Shown here: one piece after another, positions 1 through 6,407 of the stretch
Numbering within the stretch: the stretch's first letter is position 1
How the letters are laid out: each line of letters begins with the position of its first letter
Assembly (NCBI GenBank): GCA_019637075.1
Contig: JAHBWI010000009.1
Span: 1-64,000 of the forward strand
Direction of reading: 5' to 3'
DNA from: Nitrospiraceae bacterium
GTDB lineage: Bacteria; Nitrospirota; Nitrospiria; Nitrospirales; Nitrospiraceae
DNA length: 64,000 nucleotides
Notes under the pieces: model-generated
What the model saw: the letters and a program-made list of their open reading frames with translations, nothing else
What the model was told of the DNA's origin: nothing
The model's database searches: none
Made by a program: the position numbers and the translations under genes

Positions 1-161
1 TTTGTGACAATGACCTGGGCATTGGAAACGGCGTAGTTCCAGATCGTCTGGTCCGTTGCGAGGAGTATGCCTATTTCTTCGACGTGAACGGCTCCATGGC
101 CGAGAGATATGATAAGACGAGATAATGCTGGAGGGAGCTGAGCGTCAATCAGGAAGTTCAT
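1..161 (-). CDS. DUF5615 PIN-like toxin, C-terminus cut by window edge
   Basis: The first 53 residues are visible. They begin MNFLIDAQLPPALSRLI and continue through GHGAVHVEEIG, ATDQTIWNYA and AQVIVTK, the usual N-terminal half of DUF5615 (Mut7-C/PIN-like) proteins. The Asp in LIDAQLP is the first acidic residue of the predicted nuclease site. The ATG (159-161) overlaps the TGA of the DUF433 gene by 4 bp, the usual antitoxin-toxin coupling for this pair. DUF433/DUF5615 pairs are generally regarded as VapBC-like type II modules. The target is unknown and the C-terminal acidic residues lie outside the window. Confidence 0.8.
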   Translation of the reverse strand, partial: MNFLIDAQLPPALSRLIISLGHGAVHVEEIGILLATDQTIWNYAVSNAQVIVT

Positions 162-382
162 CCGGCCCGGAGCATGACGTGATCGGATTGGGCCGCCGCA
201 AATTCAAGGGCCGCCTGAATATCCTCTTTCTCAAGATAGGGGTAGTCCTCCAGGATGGTCTCCGTTGACACCCCAGCTGCAAGAAGGTCGAGGATGTCTT
301 TCACGCGAATCCGCATCCCACGAATACAGGGACGACCACCGCACTGGGCCGGATTGACAGTAATACGCGCCAGTATACTCAT
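158..382 (-). CDS. DUF433 antitoxin-like protein
   Basis: This 74-residue protein starts MSILARITVNPAQCGGRPCIRG and contains RIRVKDILDLLAAG and ETILEDYPYLEKEDIQAAL, matching the DUF433 winged-helix fold. The ATG at 382 is preferred because family members begin just before the RITVNP motif and are about 75 residues long. No strong ribosome binding site is visible; the frame stays open upstream into what seems to be a remnant of another gene (383-484), so expression may depend on read-through from the DUF1778 gene. Its stop overlaps the start of the DUF5615 gene. It probably neutralises that toxin and represses the operon. Confidence 0.8.
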   Translation of the reverse strand: MSILARITVNPAQCGGRPCIRGMRIRVKDILDLLAAGVSTETILEDYPYLEKEDIQAALEFAAAQSDHVMLRAG

Positions 383-484
383 GAGGATATGGTACCGCCG
401 TCTATTGCTGAAGATCAATGATATTTCTTGATCGAACGCCTCAACGGTGTGATGCCGCCGATGTTTTTCGATAGTCCAAGTCAA
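383..484 (-). pseudogene. stub of a TacT-type GNAT toxin, fused in frame to DUF433
   Basis: A TTG at 482-484 overlaps the TGA of the DUF1778 antitoxin, the arrangement used by tacA-tacT pairs. The first residues, MTWTIEKHRRHHTVEAFD, resemble the N-terminus of TacT/AtaT GNAT toxins (W-x-IE-x-L-x-x-x-H-x-x-x-x-FD). After FD the similarity stops and 16 unrelated residues lead into the DUF433 start. No acetyl-CoA binding motif remains. I infer that a deletion or insertion replaced the toxin body. The match is only about 18 residues, so the position carries much of the argument. Confidence 0.45.
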
Positions 485-789
485 TGTTTCTCTGCCATTG
501 CAGAAGAAGGATCAGCGTCAAAGAATCCCGGCTCGGTCAAGAGACGCTGTATACGGGGGTTGTGGCGAGTGGGAGCATCCAGAGCGGCTTGAAACTCAGC
601 CCACTTGGACTGACTCAAGAGGAACGTACGACGATCGGCCAGCATTTCATGAGTACGAGACAAGGCACTCTCCCGGACAAACTCATTCACGGAACGATTG
701 GACAAAGAGGCAGCGGCTTCCAAGATCCGCTTATCTGCCGGACTCAATCGAAGATCCAGCTTTTCCCTACGAACTGACCGGGCTGGCAG
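481..789 (-). CDS. DUF1778 (TacA-like) antitoxin, probable CTG start
   Basis: Translation from CTG at 789 gives 102 residues starting MPARSVRREKLDLRLSPADK, the typical N-terminus of TacA ribbon-helix-helix antitoxins. It continues with SNRSVNEFVRESAL and a C-terminal half (RTFLLSQSKWAEFQAALDAP) that normally wraps the GNAT toxin. CTG is preferred because a perfect AGGAGG lies about 8 nt upstream and the conserved KLDLRLS strand would be lost from the next candidate, TTG at 747. The partner toxin that should follow seems truncated, so this may be an orphan antitoxin, or one that now drives the downstream DUF433/DUF5615 genes. Confidence 0.8.
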   Translation of the reverse strand: MPARSVRREKLDLRLSPADKRILEAAASLSNRSVNEFVRESALSRTHEMLADRRTFLLSQSKWAEFQAALDAPTRHNPRIQRLLTEPGFFDADPSSAMAEKH

Positions 790-913
790 CCTCGTACCTC
801 CTAGTGGCAGTGAGGCTATCTCAATGAATTGATTGTATCAAGACATTGTCCTGACACACTCCATTGAAATCCTATTACATAGGGATCCAATGCTAATTGG
901 AGACAAGCAAAAT

Positions 914-937
914 GCAGGTGCCAGTACTGGCACCTGC
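914..937. repeat. 24-bp perfect palindrome
   Basis: The arms GCAGGTGCCAGT and ACTGGCACCTGC meet without a spacer (centre GTAC), giving exact twofold symmetry over 24 bp. No T-run follows on either strand, so it is a poor intrinsic terminator. It lies between the toxin-antitoxin genes and the tRNA-Phe fragment, in the gene-free stretch 790-1142, where nothing else besides that fragment is recognisable. It could be an operator, a recombination site or a cruciform. Confidence 0.7.
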
Positions 938-1030
938 TCCTGTAACTCATTGATTTTACATGACATGAAATGTCACTTTTTGCACTGCGTTTTCGTCGTA
1001 TCTATTTGATCTTGCTCGCTTTCTTTCAAT

Positions 1031-1076
1031 CCTGAAAAGGCTGGTGTCGACAGTTCGATTCTGTCCCTCGGCACCA
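1031..1076 (+). other. 3' fragment of tRNA-Phe (GAA), probable att site
   Basis: Reading + strand: anticodon loop CTGAAAA (GAA anticodon), 3' anticodon stem GGCTG, variable loop GTGTC, T-arm GACAG-TTCGATT-CTGTC, 3' acceptor strand CCTCGGC, then A and an encoded CCA. The matching 5' half (GCCGAGG acceptor, D-arm) is absent and the upstream sequence cannot complete the anticodon stem. A tRNA 3' end cut at the anticodon loop is the usual scar left by a tyrosine-recombinase element integrated into a tRNA gene. Its orientation places the element to the left of the window start, in agreement with the toxin-antitoxin genes there. Confidence 0.75.
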
Positions 1077-1142
1077 CATAATTTCCGCCAATCCTCCGCT
1101 GATCGAGAGCAAATCCTAACGCCCATCCCTTGCTGGGACAGT

Positions 1143-1946
1143 CTATTCTTCAATCGGAAGGCTTGACGCGTGATACAGCACGATCGCTGCTGCTGCTGCC
1201 ACGTTCAGCGACTCGACCCATTTGTTCAGTGGAATCGTGATGCTCAGGTGGGCATGGGAACGGACTGTGGGTGAGAGGCCTTCGCTTTCGCTTCCAATGG
1301 CTAGCAACGTCTTGGCATGTCTGCTTCTCCAGTTTCGGATTGGCTTGCTGCCAGTGGTTTGACTATCGGCGGTAACGACTGTCATGCCATCGGACAGAAG
1401 CGCTCCGAGTTCCGTTCGTTGAAAAATGGGAAGGTGAAACAACGTACCCGCCGTAGCCCGAACGACTTTCGGATTGAAGACATCGACGGAATTCGGTGAC
1501 AGCCAGAGGGCATCCAGCCCCAAACCAGCTGCTGTTCGAACAATCGTTCCCAGATTGGTGGGGTCCTGTAAGCGGTCCCCATACAGTCCTAGAATCGTTT
1601 TGCGGCTGAGAATTGCAGCCTCGTCCCAGTGAGGCTGCCGCACGATGGCTAGGATACCTGCCGGGGACTCCACATCGGACAACTGCGCAAAGCGTGTGTC
1701 TGGGCTCATATATGTCTGATATGGGCCGCTCAGCAAGCGATCTTGCATGGCTGGAGACTGGCGCTCGAGGAAGGTGGGTGAGAGAACGAGTGTGACAATT
1801 TTCTGAGGAACATGTTCGACCAGTTCGAGAATCGGCTTGGCACCTTCCAAGACGAAGACCCGCTCACGGTCCCGAGTGCGCCTGACCTTCAGGAGCTCAA
1901 GAATGTAGGAAGCTTGGGTACGTGGGATGGGGCGCAGGTCCGACAA
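1143..1946 (-). CDS. SpoU-family RNA 2'-O-ribose methyltransferase
   Basis: The protein has 267 residues. The C-terminal half carries the three SPOUT motifs: motif 1 LQDPTNLGTIVRTA, motif 2 LLAIGSESEGLS and motif 3 IPLNKWVESLNVAAAAAI. The N-terminal part (ASYILELLKVRRTRDRERVFVLEGAKPI) is the substrate-binding domain found in RlmB/TsnR-type rRNA methyltransferases. It should methylate a ribose 2'-OH in rRNA or tRNA using S-adenosylmethionine through the knotted fold. The exact target cannot be read from sequence, so no gene symbol is given. It is the first core-type gene after the att scar. Confidence 0.9.
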   Translation of the reverse strand: MSDLRPIPRTQASYILELLKVRRTRDRERVFVLEGAKPILELVEHVPQKIVTLVLSPTFLERQSPAMQDRLLSGPYQTYMSPDTRFAQLSDVESPAGILAIVRQPHWDEAAILSRKTILGLYGDRLQDPTNLGTIVRTAAGLGLDALWLSPNSVDVFNPKVVRATAGTLFHLPIFQRTELGALLSDGMTVVTADSQTTGSKPIRNWRSRHAKTLLAIGSESEGLSPTVRSHAHLSITIPLNKWVESLNVAAAAAIVLYHASSLPIEE

Positions 1947-2011
1947 GGGTTTTTCCAGGGAACGGAGGATGGGTCAGAGCAGAGGCGCGGTGTAGGGTTA
2001 TCCGAAATTGC

Positions 2012-2353
2012 TTATTTGCGCTTTTTCCCGGATGCCGCTTCGGCAGCCCTGATCCGCTGAGCACGTGCCTTCGCCCGCTTGAGGGCTGAGAGCTTACCTC
2101 TGGTTCGGTCTTGTTCGACGCGCAATTGTTCGAGCTGCGCGCGAAGATGGACACGTTCCTGTTTGTAGATGTTGGCGCATTCCGCTCGGGAAAGATTGGT
2201 CCAATCTCCAGTGGTTCGGGCACGCTTGATTCTTGCCTCGAGTGATTCGCGTAAGAGTCTCTCGCGCATGGACATCAGCGAACGTAGGGCTTCCTGCCGC
2301 CGTTGGACTTCCTCTTCCTCGGCCATGATGCCGCGAATATCGGTTCCTAACAT
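2012..2353 (-). CDS. small basic coiled-coil protein
   Basis: This 113-residue protein is highly charged and mostly helical, with long Arg/Lys/Glu/Gln-rich stretches (for example EEEEVQRRQEALRSL and HLRAQLEQLRVEQDRTRGK) and a basic end, SGKKRK. There is no signal peptide or membrane segment. AGGAGG lies 8 nt before the ATG. I do not recognise a family. The heptad-like spacing suggests a coiled coil, perhaps binding nucleic acid through the basic tail. It is divergent from the XRE gene at 2532 and shares its intergenic region. Confidence 0.6.
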   Translation of the reverse strand: MLGTDIRGIMAEEEEVQRRQEALRSLMSMRERLLRESLEARIKRARTTGDWTNLSRAECANIYKQERVHLRAQLEQLRVEQDRTRGKLSALKRAKARAQRIRAAEAASGKKRK

Positions 2354-2455
2354 CGGATGGTCCTCCTCGCTTCTTACGTTCCCGAAGGTACGGGGTCATT
2401 CTACCTGATTCATGTCGGTTTGTACTAGATAGACGGAGTGATTCTAACCTATTGA

Positions 2456-2470
2456 ATTCACGACGTGAAT
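2456..2470. promoter_or_regulatory. 15-bp palindrome, candidate operator of the XRE gene
   Basis: ATTCACG-A-CGTGAAT is an exact inverted repeat about 62 bp before the XRE regulator start, in the divergent intergenic region 2354-2531. HTH regulators often bind such sites to control themselves and a divergent neighbour. The assignment rests on position and symmetry only. Confidence 0.4.
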
Positions 2471-2531
2471 GTGTAATTGGCGGCAGGGAAGCCTGTTGCA
2501 GCACTAGGGGCGATACAGTAAGATGCGCCCC

Positions 2532-3002
2532 ATGTCGCACATTGGACCGTTGATTCGAGCCTGGCGTACCTCCCGCAACTGTGCGGAATCCGCTCTGGCG
2601 ATCCGTGCTGGCATGCCTCTTCCTCTTCTAGAAGAGATCGAGGGCGAACAGATCGATCCGCCCCATTCGCTTCTACAAGCGGTGGCGGACGGCCTTGGCA
2701 TACCGCTTTCCTGGCTATTCATTCATCCCTCTCAAATCGAGTTGTTATGTAAGGATGACGAGGATGATGCGGAATTTTTGGGGATGCTTGAAGGGGCGGA
2801 CCCTGTGATCGACCGCATGCTTCGTGCCGCCGGCCATGAGCGCACGCTGTTCGTTCTCGTCACAGCGCTGCTGCAGAGTGGCGATCCCAAGTTGCTGCGT
2901 GCGGCCGAAGTCAGTTTGCGAAGCCTCGTCAAACAGGCCAAGCAGGCGACCGTCCCATGGCAGTCGCGTCCACCGGGACATTTCGAACCGCCCAGCGACT
3001 AA
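2532..3002 (+). CDS. XRE-type helix-turn-helix protein
   Basis: The 156-residue product starts MSHIGPLIRAWRTSRN; an ATG three codons upstream (2523) is also possible. Residues about 5-65 look like a Cro/C1-type HTH: GPLIRAWRTSRNCAESALAIRAG, then PLPLLEEIEGEQIDPPHSLLQAVADGLGIP, where the last part resembles the family's fourth and fifth helices. The C-terminal region is helical without a recognised sensor domain and ends in a Pro-rich tail. It probably acts as a DNA-binding regulator. A palindrome at 2456-2470 is a candidate target. Confidence 0.7.
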   Translation: MSHIGPLIRAWRTSRNCAESALAIRAGMPLPLLEEIEGEQIDPPHSLLQAVADGLGIPLSWLFIHPSQIELLCKDDEDDAEFLGMLEGADPVIDRMLRAAGHERTLFVLVTALLQSGDPKLLRAAEVSLRSLVKQAKQATVPWQSRPPGHFEPPSD

Positions 3003-3024
3003 CCAACCATACTCCTCCCCCGAC

Positions 3025-5025
3025 TCATCCACGGTCAGTGGTTCGAGTATTCTCCAGGGCAGTTCTAATCAGCCAACCCGCGATCAGCAGCATGGCCAGC
3101 AAGCCGGGCCATCCGCTCAAGGGCGGCTCACGAAAGATCTGGAATGGGTCACCCGAGAGTGCGGGCCAAATACCAGCTAGAGCAATAGGAAGGGCCAGGA
3201 GAATACCGACCAACGCCTCCCCTGTCACCAGCCCCGCAGCAGCGAGCAAGCCAAGGTCTGCCTCCTCCCGTTCCTCTTCTCGTATAGCTCGACGTGTTCG
3301 GTATTCTGAAATGAGGCCACCGAGGACGATAGTGACGGATAGCTTGAACGGTAGGTACATTCCAAGCGCGACGGCCAGTACCGGCAGGCGAAACCGGCTT
3401 TCCTGTCCCTGCAAGCGCAGATCCACTGTAATCACCAGAATGCCGACCACGGCTCCGAAACCGACCAGGTGCCACGGGACGGAGCCACCAAAGACCCCTC
3501 GTGCCAGATTCGCCATTAATGTGGCCTGGGGGGCGCTGAGCGGGTGCGGGTGTGCATCGGTGACGTCTCCGATGCCGTATTTCGCTTGAAGCAATGAAAG
3601 GACTGGAACAATCACCACCGCTCCGGTGGCCACCCCAATCACTTGCATAATCTGTTGTTTCCAAGGTGTGGCGCCGACCAGATGGCCGGTCTTGAGGTCT
3701 TGAAGATTGTCTCCGCCCATCGCCGCGGCGCAACACACGACCGCCCCTACTAGGAGGGCTGCCGGCGGTCCCATGGGATTGCCTTGTCCCAGGAACAACA
3801 AAAGAAACAGCGAGGCCAGCATGATCGTGGCAATCGTGACCCCGGAGACCGGATTGCTCGAGCTGCCGACCAAGCCAGCCATGTAGCCGGCGACCGACGA
3901 AAAAAGAAATGCCGCCACTGCCATCACGAGTGCCAGCCCGAGTCCGCCCCAAAGATTCCCGAGGATGTGGCTGTAGAGCCAGATGAGCGGCAGAACAGAA
4001 AGAACGGTCAAGGTTGCGATCCAGCCGGCACCGGCATCCCGTTCGGTTCGGAGATCTGGTTCCTGGAAACCGCTTGAATTGGCCCTGCGGTACAGTCCGG
4101 CCAAGCTCCTTAAGCTTTCCATGACTGGGCTGCGGACTTGGATGAGGGTCCAGATCCCGCCTACGAGCATCGCCCCGATCCCAACATAGCGAATCTGTCC
4201 GCTCCACGTCGCTCGTGCCGAAGCGATTCCTGTCATTGTGTCCGGAGGAGGCGCAACCAGTTGATAGAATGGCAGGATCAGAAGCCAGCCGAGCACCCCA
4301 CCGAGGAATACGACTAGGGCTGTATTGAGACCGACAATGTATCCGACCGCGAGGAGCGCGGGAGATAGGTTCAATCCTCCATACCAGGTCGAACGGCCGA
4401 GTTGGACCACGCCTTCGAGCGAGTCGCTCCAAAGTTTGAGCCCGCCTTCCGCGAACTTAAACAACCCTGCGAGTCCCGCTGCGACCGCGAGGGTACGGAC
4501 TCGGCTGTCACTACCGGTATCGGTCTTGGCGCCGACTTTGAGCACCTCGGCGGTGGCAACCCCTTCCGGAAACTGTAGCCGGGCGTGCACGATCAAGGCG
4601 CGTCGCAATGGAATCGTGAAGAGCACGCCTAGCACCCCACCGACCAGCGAGACCATCGTTGTCTGCCAATAATCAAACGTCGTCCAATGGCCCACGAGCA
4701 CCAGGGCTGGGACGGTAAAAATGACGCCGGCGGCTAGGGCCTCGCCGGAGGAAGCTGCGGTTTGGACGATGTTGTTCTCTAGAATATTCGATTGCCGAAA
4801 GAGGCGGAGTACGGCCATGGAAACTACGGCCGCCGGGATCGAGGCAGATACGGTCATACCGGCAAACAGTCCCAAATAGGCATTCGCGCCGGCGAGCACG
4901 GCCGCCAGGATTACGGATAGGATTACGGCTTTGGGCGTGATTTCAGGCAGGTGCTCGGAGGCGGAAACCACGGGGCGGTTCGCCGGGCGGTCCGGTGGGT
5001 CGGTCACAGCCTTCGCATCCGGCAT
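3025..5025 (-). CDS. OPT family oligopeptide transporter
   Basis: A 666-residue polytopic membrane protein starting MPDAKAVTDPPDRP. The first membrane segment, LPEITPKAVILSVILAAVLAG, runs into NAYLGLFAGMTVSASIP, the hallmark N-terminus of OPT transporters, and the NxYxGLxxGxT motif is intact. Other hallmarks include SGEALAAGVIFTVPAL, FPEGVATAEVLK and GGDNLQDLKTGHLVGATP. The ATG at 5025 is preferred over longer frames because it lies 8 nt after the upstream rlmI-like stop and matches the family N-terminus. It is expected to import peptides or metal chelates by proton symport; the substrate is unknown. It is probably co-transcribed with the upstream methyltransferase. Confidence 0.92.
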   Translation of the reverse strand: MPDAKAVTDPPDRPANRPVVSASEHLPEITPKAVILSVILAAVLAGANAYLGLFAGMTVSASIPAAVVSMAVLRLFRQSNILENNIVQTAASSGEALAAGVIFTVPALVLVGHWTTFDYWQTTMVSLVGGVLGVLFTIPLRRALIVHARLQFPEGVATAEVLKVGAKTDTGSDSRVRTLAVAAGLAGLFKFAEGGLKLWSDSLEGVVQLGRSTWYGGLNLSPALLAVGYIVGLNTALVVFLGGVLGWLLILPFYQLVAPPPDTMTGIASARATWSGQIRYVGIGAMLVGGIWTLIQVRSPVMESLRSLAGLYRRANSSGFQEPDLRTERDAGAGWIATLTVLSVLPLIWLYSHILGNLWGGLGLALVMAVAAFLFSSVAGYMAGLVGSSSNPVSGVTIATIMLASLFLLLFLGQGNPMGPPAALLVGAVVCCAAAMGGDNLQDLKTGHLVGATPWKQQIMQVIGVATGAVVIVPVLSLLQAKYGIGDVTDAHPHPLSAPQATLMANLARGVFGGSVPWHLVGFGAVVGILVITVDLRLQGQESRFRLPVLAVALGMYLPFKLSVTIVLGGLISEYRTRRAIREEEREEADLGLLAAAGLVTGEALVGILLALPIALAGIWPALSGDPFQIFREPPLSGWPGLLAMLLIAGWLIRTALENTRTTDRG

Positions 5026-5032
5026 CGGTGCC

Positions 5033-6220
5033 TCAGAATACCTGGAGGATGTAGCATTTAAGGTAGCGCGTCTCGGGCATGCCGGCCAGAATCGGATGGT
5101 CCGGCGCTTGGCCACGTTGCTCGATCAAGCGCAGTTGCCGGCCCGCATCACGTGCGGCTGATTGGAGCATCGTCCAAAAGTCTTGATCGTCGATCGGGTG
5201 TGAGCACGAGCAACTCACGAGAAAACCTCCCGGCTCGAGCAGCTTCAATCCACGCAGGTTTACTTCCTTATAGCCGGCCAATGCGTGGGGAATCGCGTGT
5301 TTGCTCCGAGCGAACGCGGGTGGATCTAGAATGAGCATCTGGTAGCGGGTCTCGCTCCGCTCCAGCAGGCGGAGTTCTTCGAAGGCATCCGCCTGTCGGT
5401 AGCGGCACCGTTCCTCGACTCCATTGAGGGCCGCGTGTCGAGCAGCCAGTCCCACAGCGGCAGCGCTGACGTCGAGTCCCTCGACGGATCGGGCGCCGGC
5501 AAGCGCGGCCTGGATACCGAATGCGCCGGTATGGCTGAAGACCTCAAGTACGGTCCGGTCATGGGCAAGGGCGGCGGCGGCGATTCGGTTGTCGCGCTGG
5601 TCACAGAACCACCCCGTTTTCTGCCCTTCTGCGATATCGACCAAGAACCTGGCCGAACCCTCCCGGATTTTGATTGTAGTGTCGCATGAGCCGCGCAAGA
5701 ACCCTTTTCCAAGAGGGAGCCCTTCAAGGGTTCGGCTCTTTGCGTCGTTGCGCAGGTAGACGTGCTCGACCCCGCCTTCTTGCAGCAGGAGATCACCCAG
5801 CAGTTCCTTCCGTAGATCCATGCCGTACCCGAGCACCTGCATGACGGCCGTGTTACCGAAGCGATCCACCACGAGTCCCGGCAACAAATCGCTTTCTCCA
5901 TAGACCAGGCGGCAGGCCGTCGTCCCGGGGGCCACGATCCGGCGGAGGGCCACCGCAGTTTGTAATCGGGCGGCAAAGAAGGCCTCATCCAGAGGCTCCT
6001 CGCGGAAGGTCAACAGGCGAACGCGGATCTTCGAATTGGGGTTGTAGAACCCACGGCCGAGAAACTGCTTTCGGGCGGAGAACACGTCGACGACATCACC
6101 GGCGGCTGGTGAGCCCGATACCTCCGCTACCTGTCCGTCGAAGACCCACAGGTGGCCATGATATTTCGATGTGTCGCGTTGCGGGGAAAGACGAATGCGA
6201 GCGGTCGGTGTCGATTGCAA
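5033..6220 (-). CDS. rlmI: RlmI-like 23S rRNA (cytosine-C5) methyltransferase
   Basis: From TTG at 6220 the protein has 395 residues, almost the length of E. coli RlmI. AGAGGAGA lies just upstream, which supports TTG over the ATG at 6292. An N-terminal PUA-like domain (RIRLSPQRDTSKYHGHLWVFDGQV) is followed by an RlmI/RlmK-type linker (CRLVYGESDLLPGLVVDRFG), a class I SAM domain (VLEVFSHTGAFGIQAALAGA, with the GWFCDQRDNR segment before it), the LILDPPAFARSK motif IV and the catalytic Cys motif VSCSCSHPID. It should make m5C in 23S rRNA; the exact position is not provable here. Confidence 0.88.
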   Translation of the reverse strand: MQSTPTARIRLSPQRDTSKYHGHLWVFDGQVAEVSGSPAAGDVVDVFSARKQFLGRGFYNPNSKIRVRLLTFREEPLDEAFFAARLQTAVALRRIVAPGTTACRLVYGESDLLPGLVVDRFGNTAVMQVLGYGMDLRKELLGDLLLQEGGVEHVYLRNDAKSRTLEGLPLGKGFLRGSCDTTIKIREGSARFLVDIAEGQKTGWFCDQRDNRIAAAALAHDRTVLEVFSHTGAFGIQAALAGARSVEGLDVSAAAVGLAARHAALNGVEERCRYRQADAFEELRLLERSETRYQMLILDPPAFARSKHAIPHALAGYKEVNLRGLKLLEPGGFLVSCSCSHPIDDQDFWTMLQSAARDAGRQLRLIEQRGQAPDHPILAGMPETRYLKCYILQVF

Positions 6221-6407
6221 AGGGAATCTCCTCTTAGCCTGCTGCGGGGCGATTTGGGACGTGAGGGTGCCTGAAAATCCGGCGCGACGCAACCCGTCCG
6301 CATCGTTTGTGTCCAGGCTTGACCTTCCGTGACGCCTGTGGTTTCCTGCAGACAGTGACTGCGTTCAACAGGTGTTTTGCAATGATGACCTAACCATTCG
6401 AGGTGTC

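Noticed and set aside
956-1153. A 65-codon open frame on the minus strand (contains GAEGQNRTVDTSLFR)
   Set aside because: It is the antisense of the tRNA-Phe fragment; this peptide is a known spurious annotation product of tRNA antisense strands.
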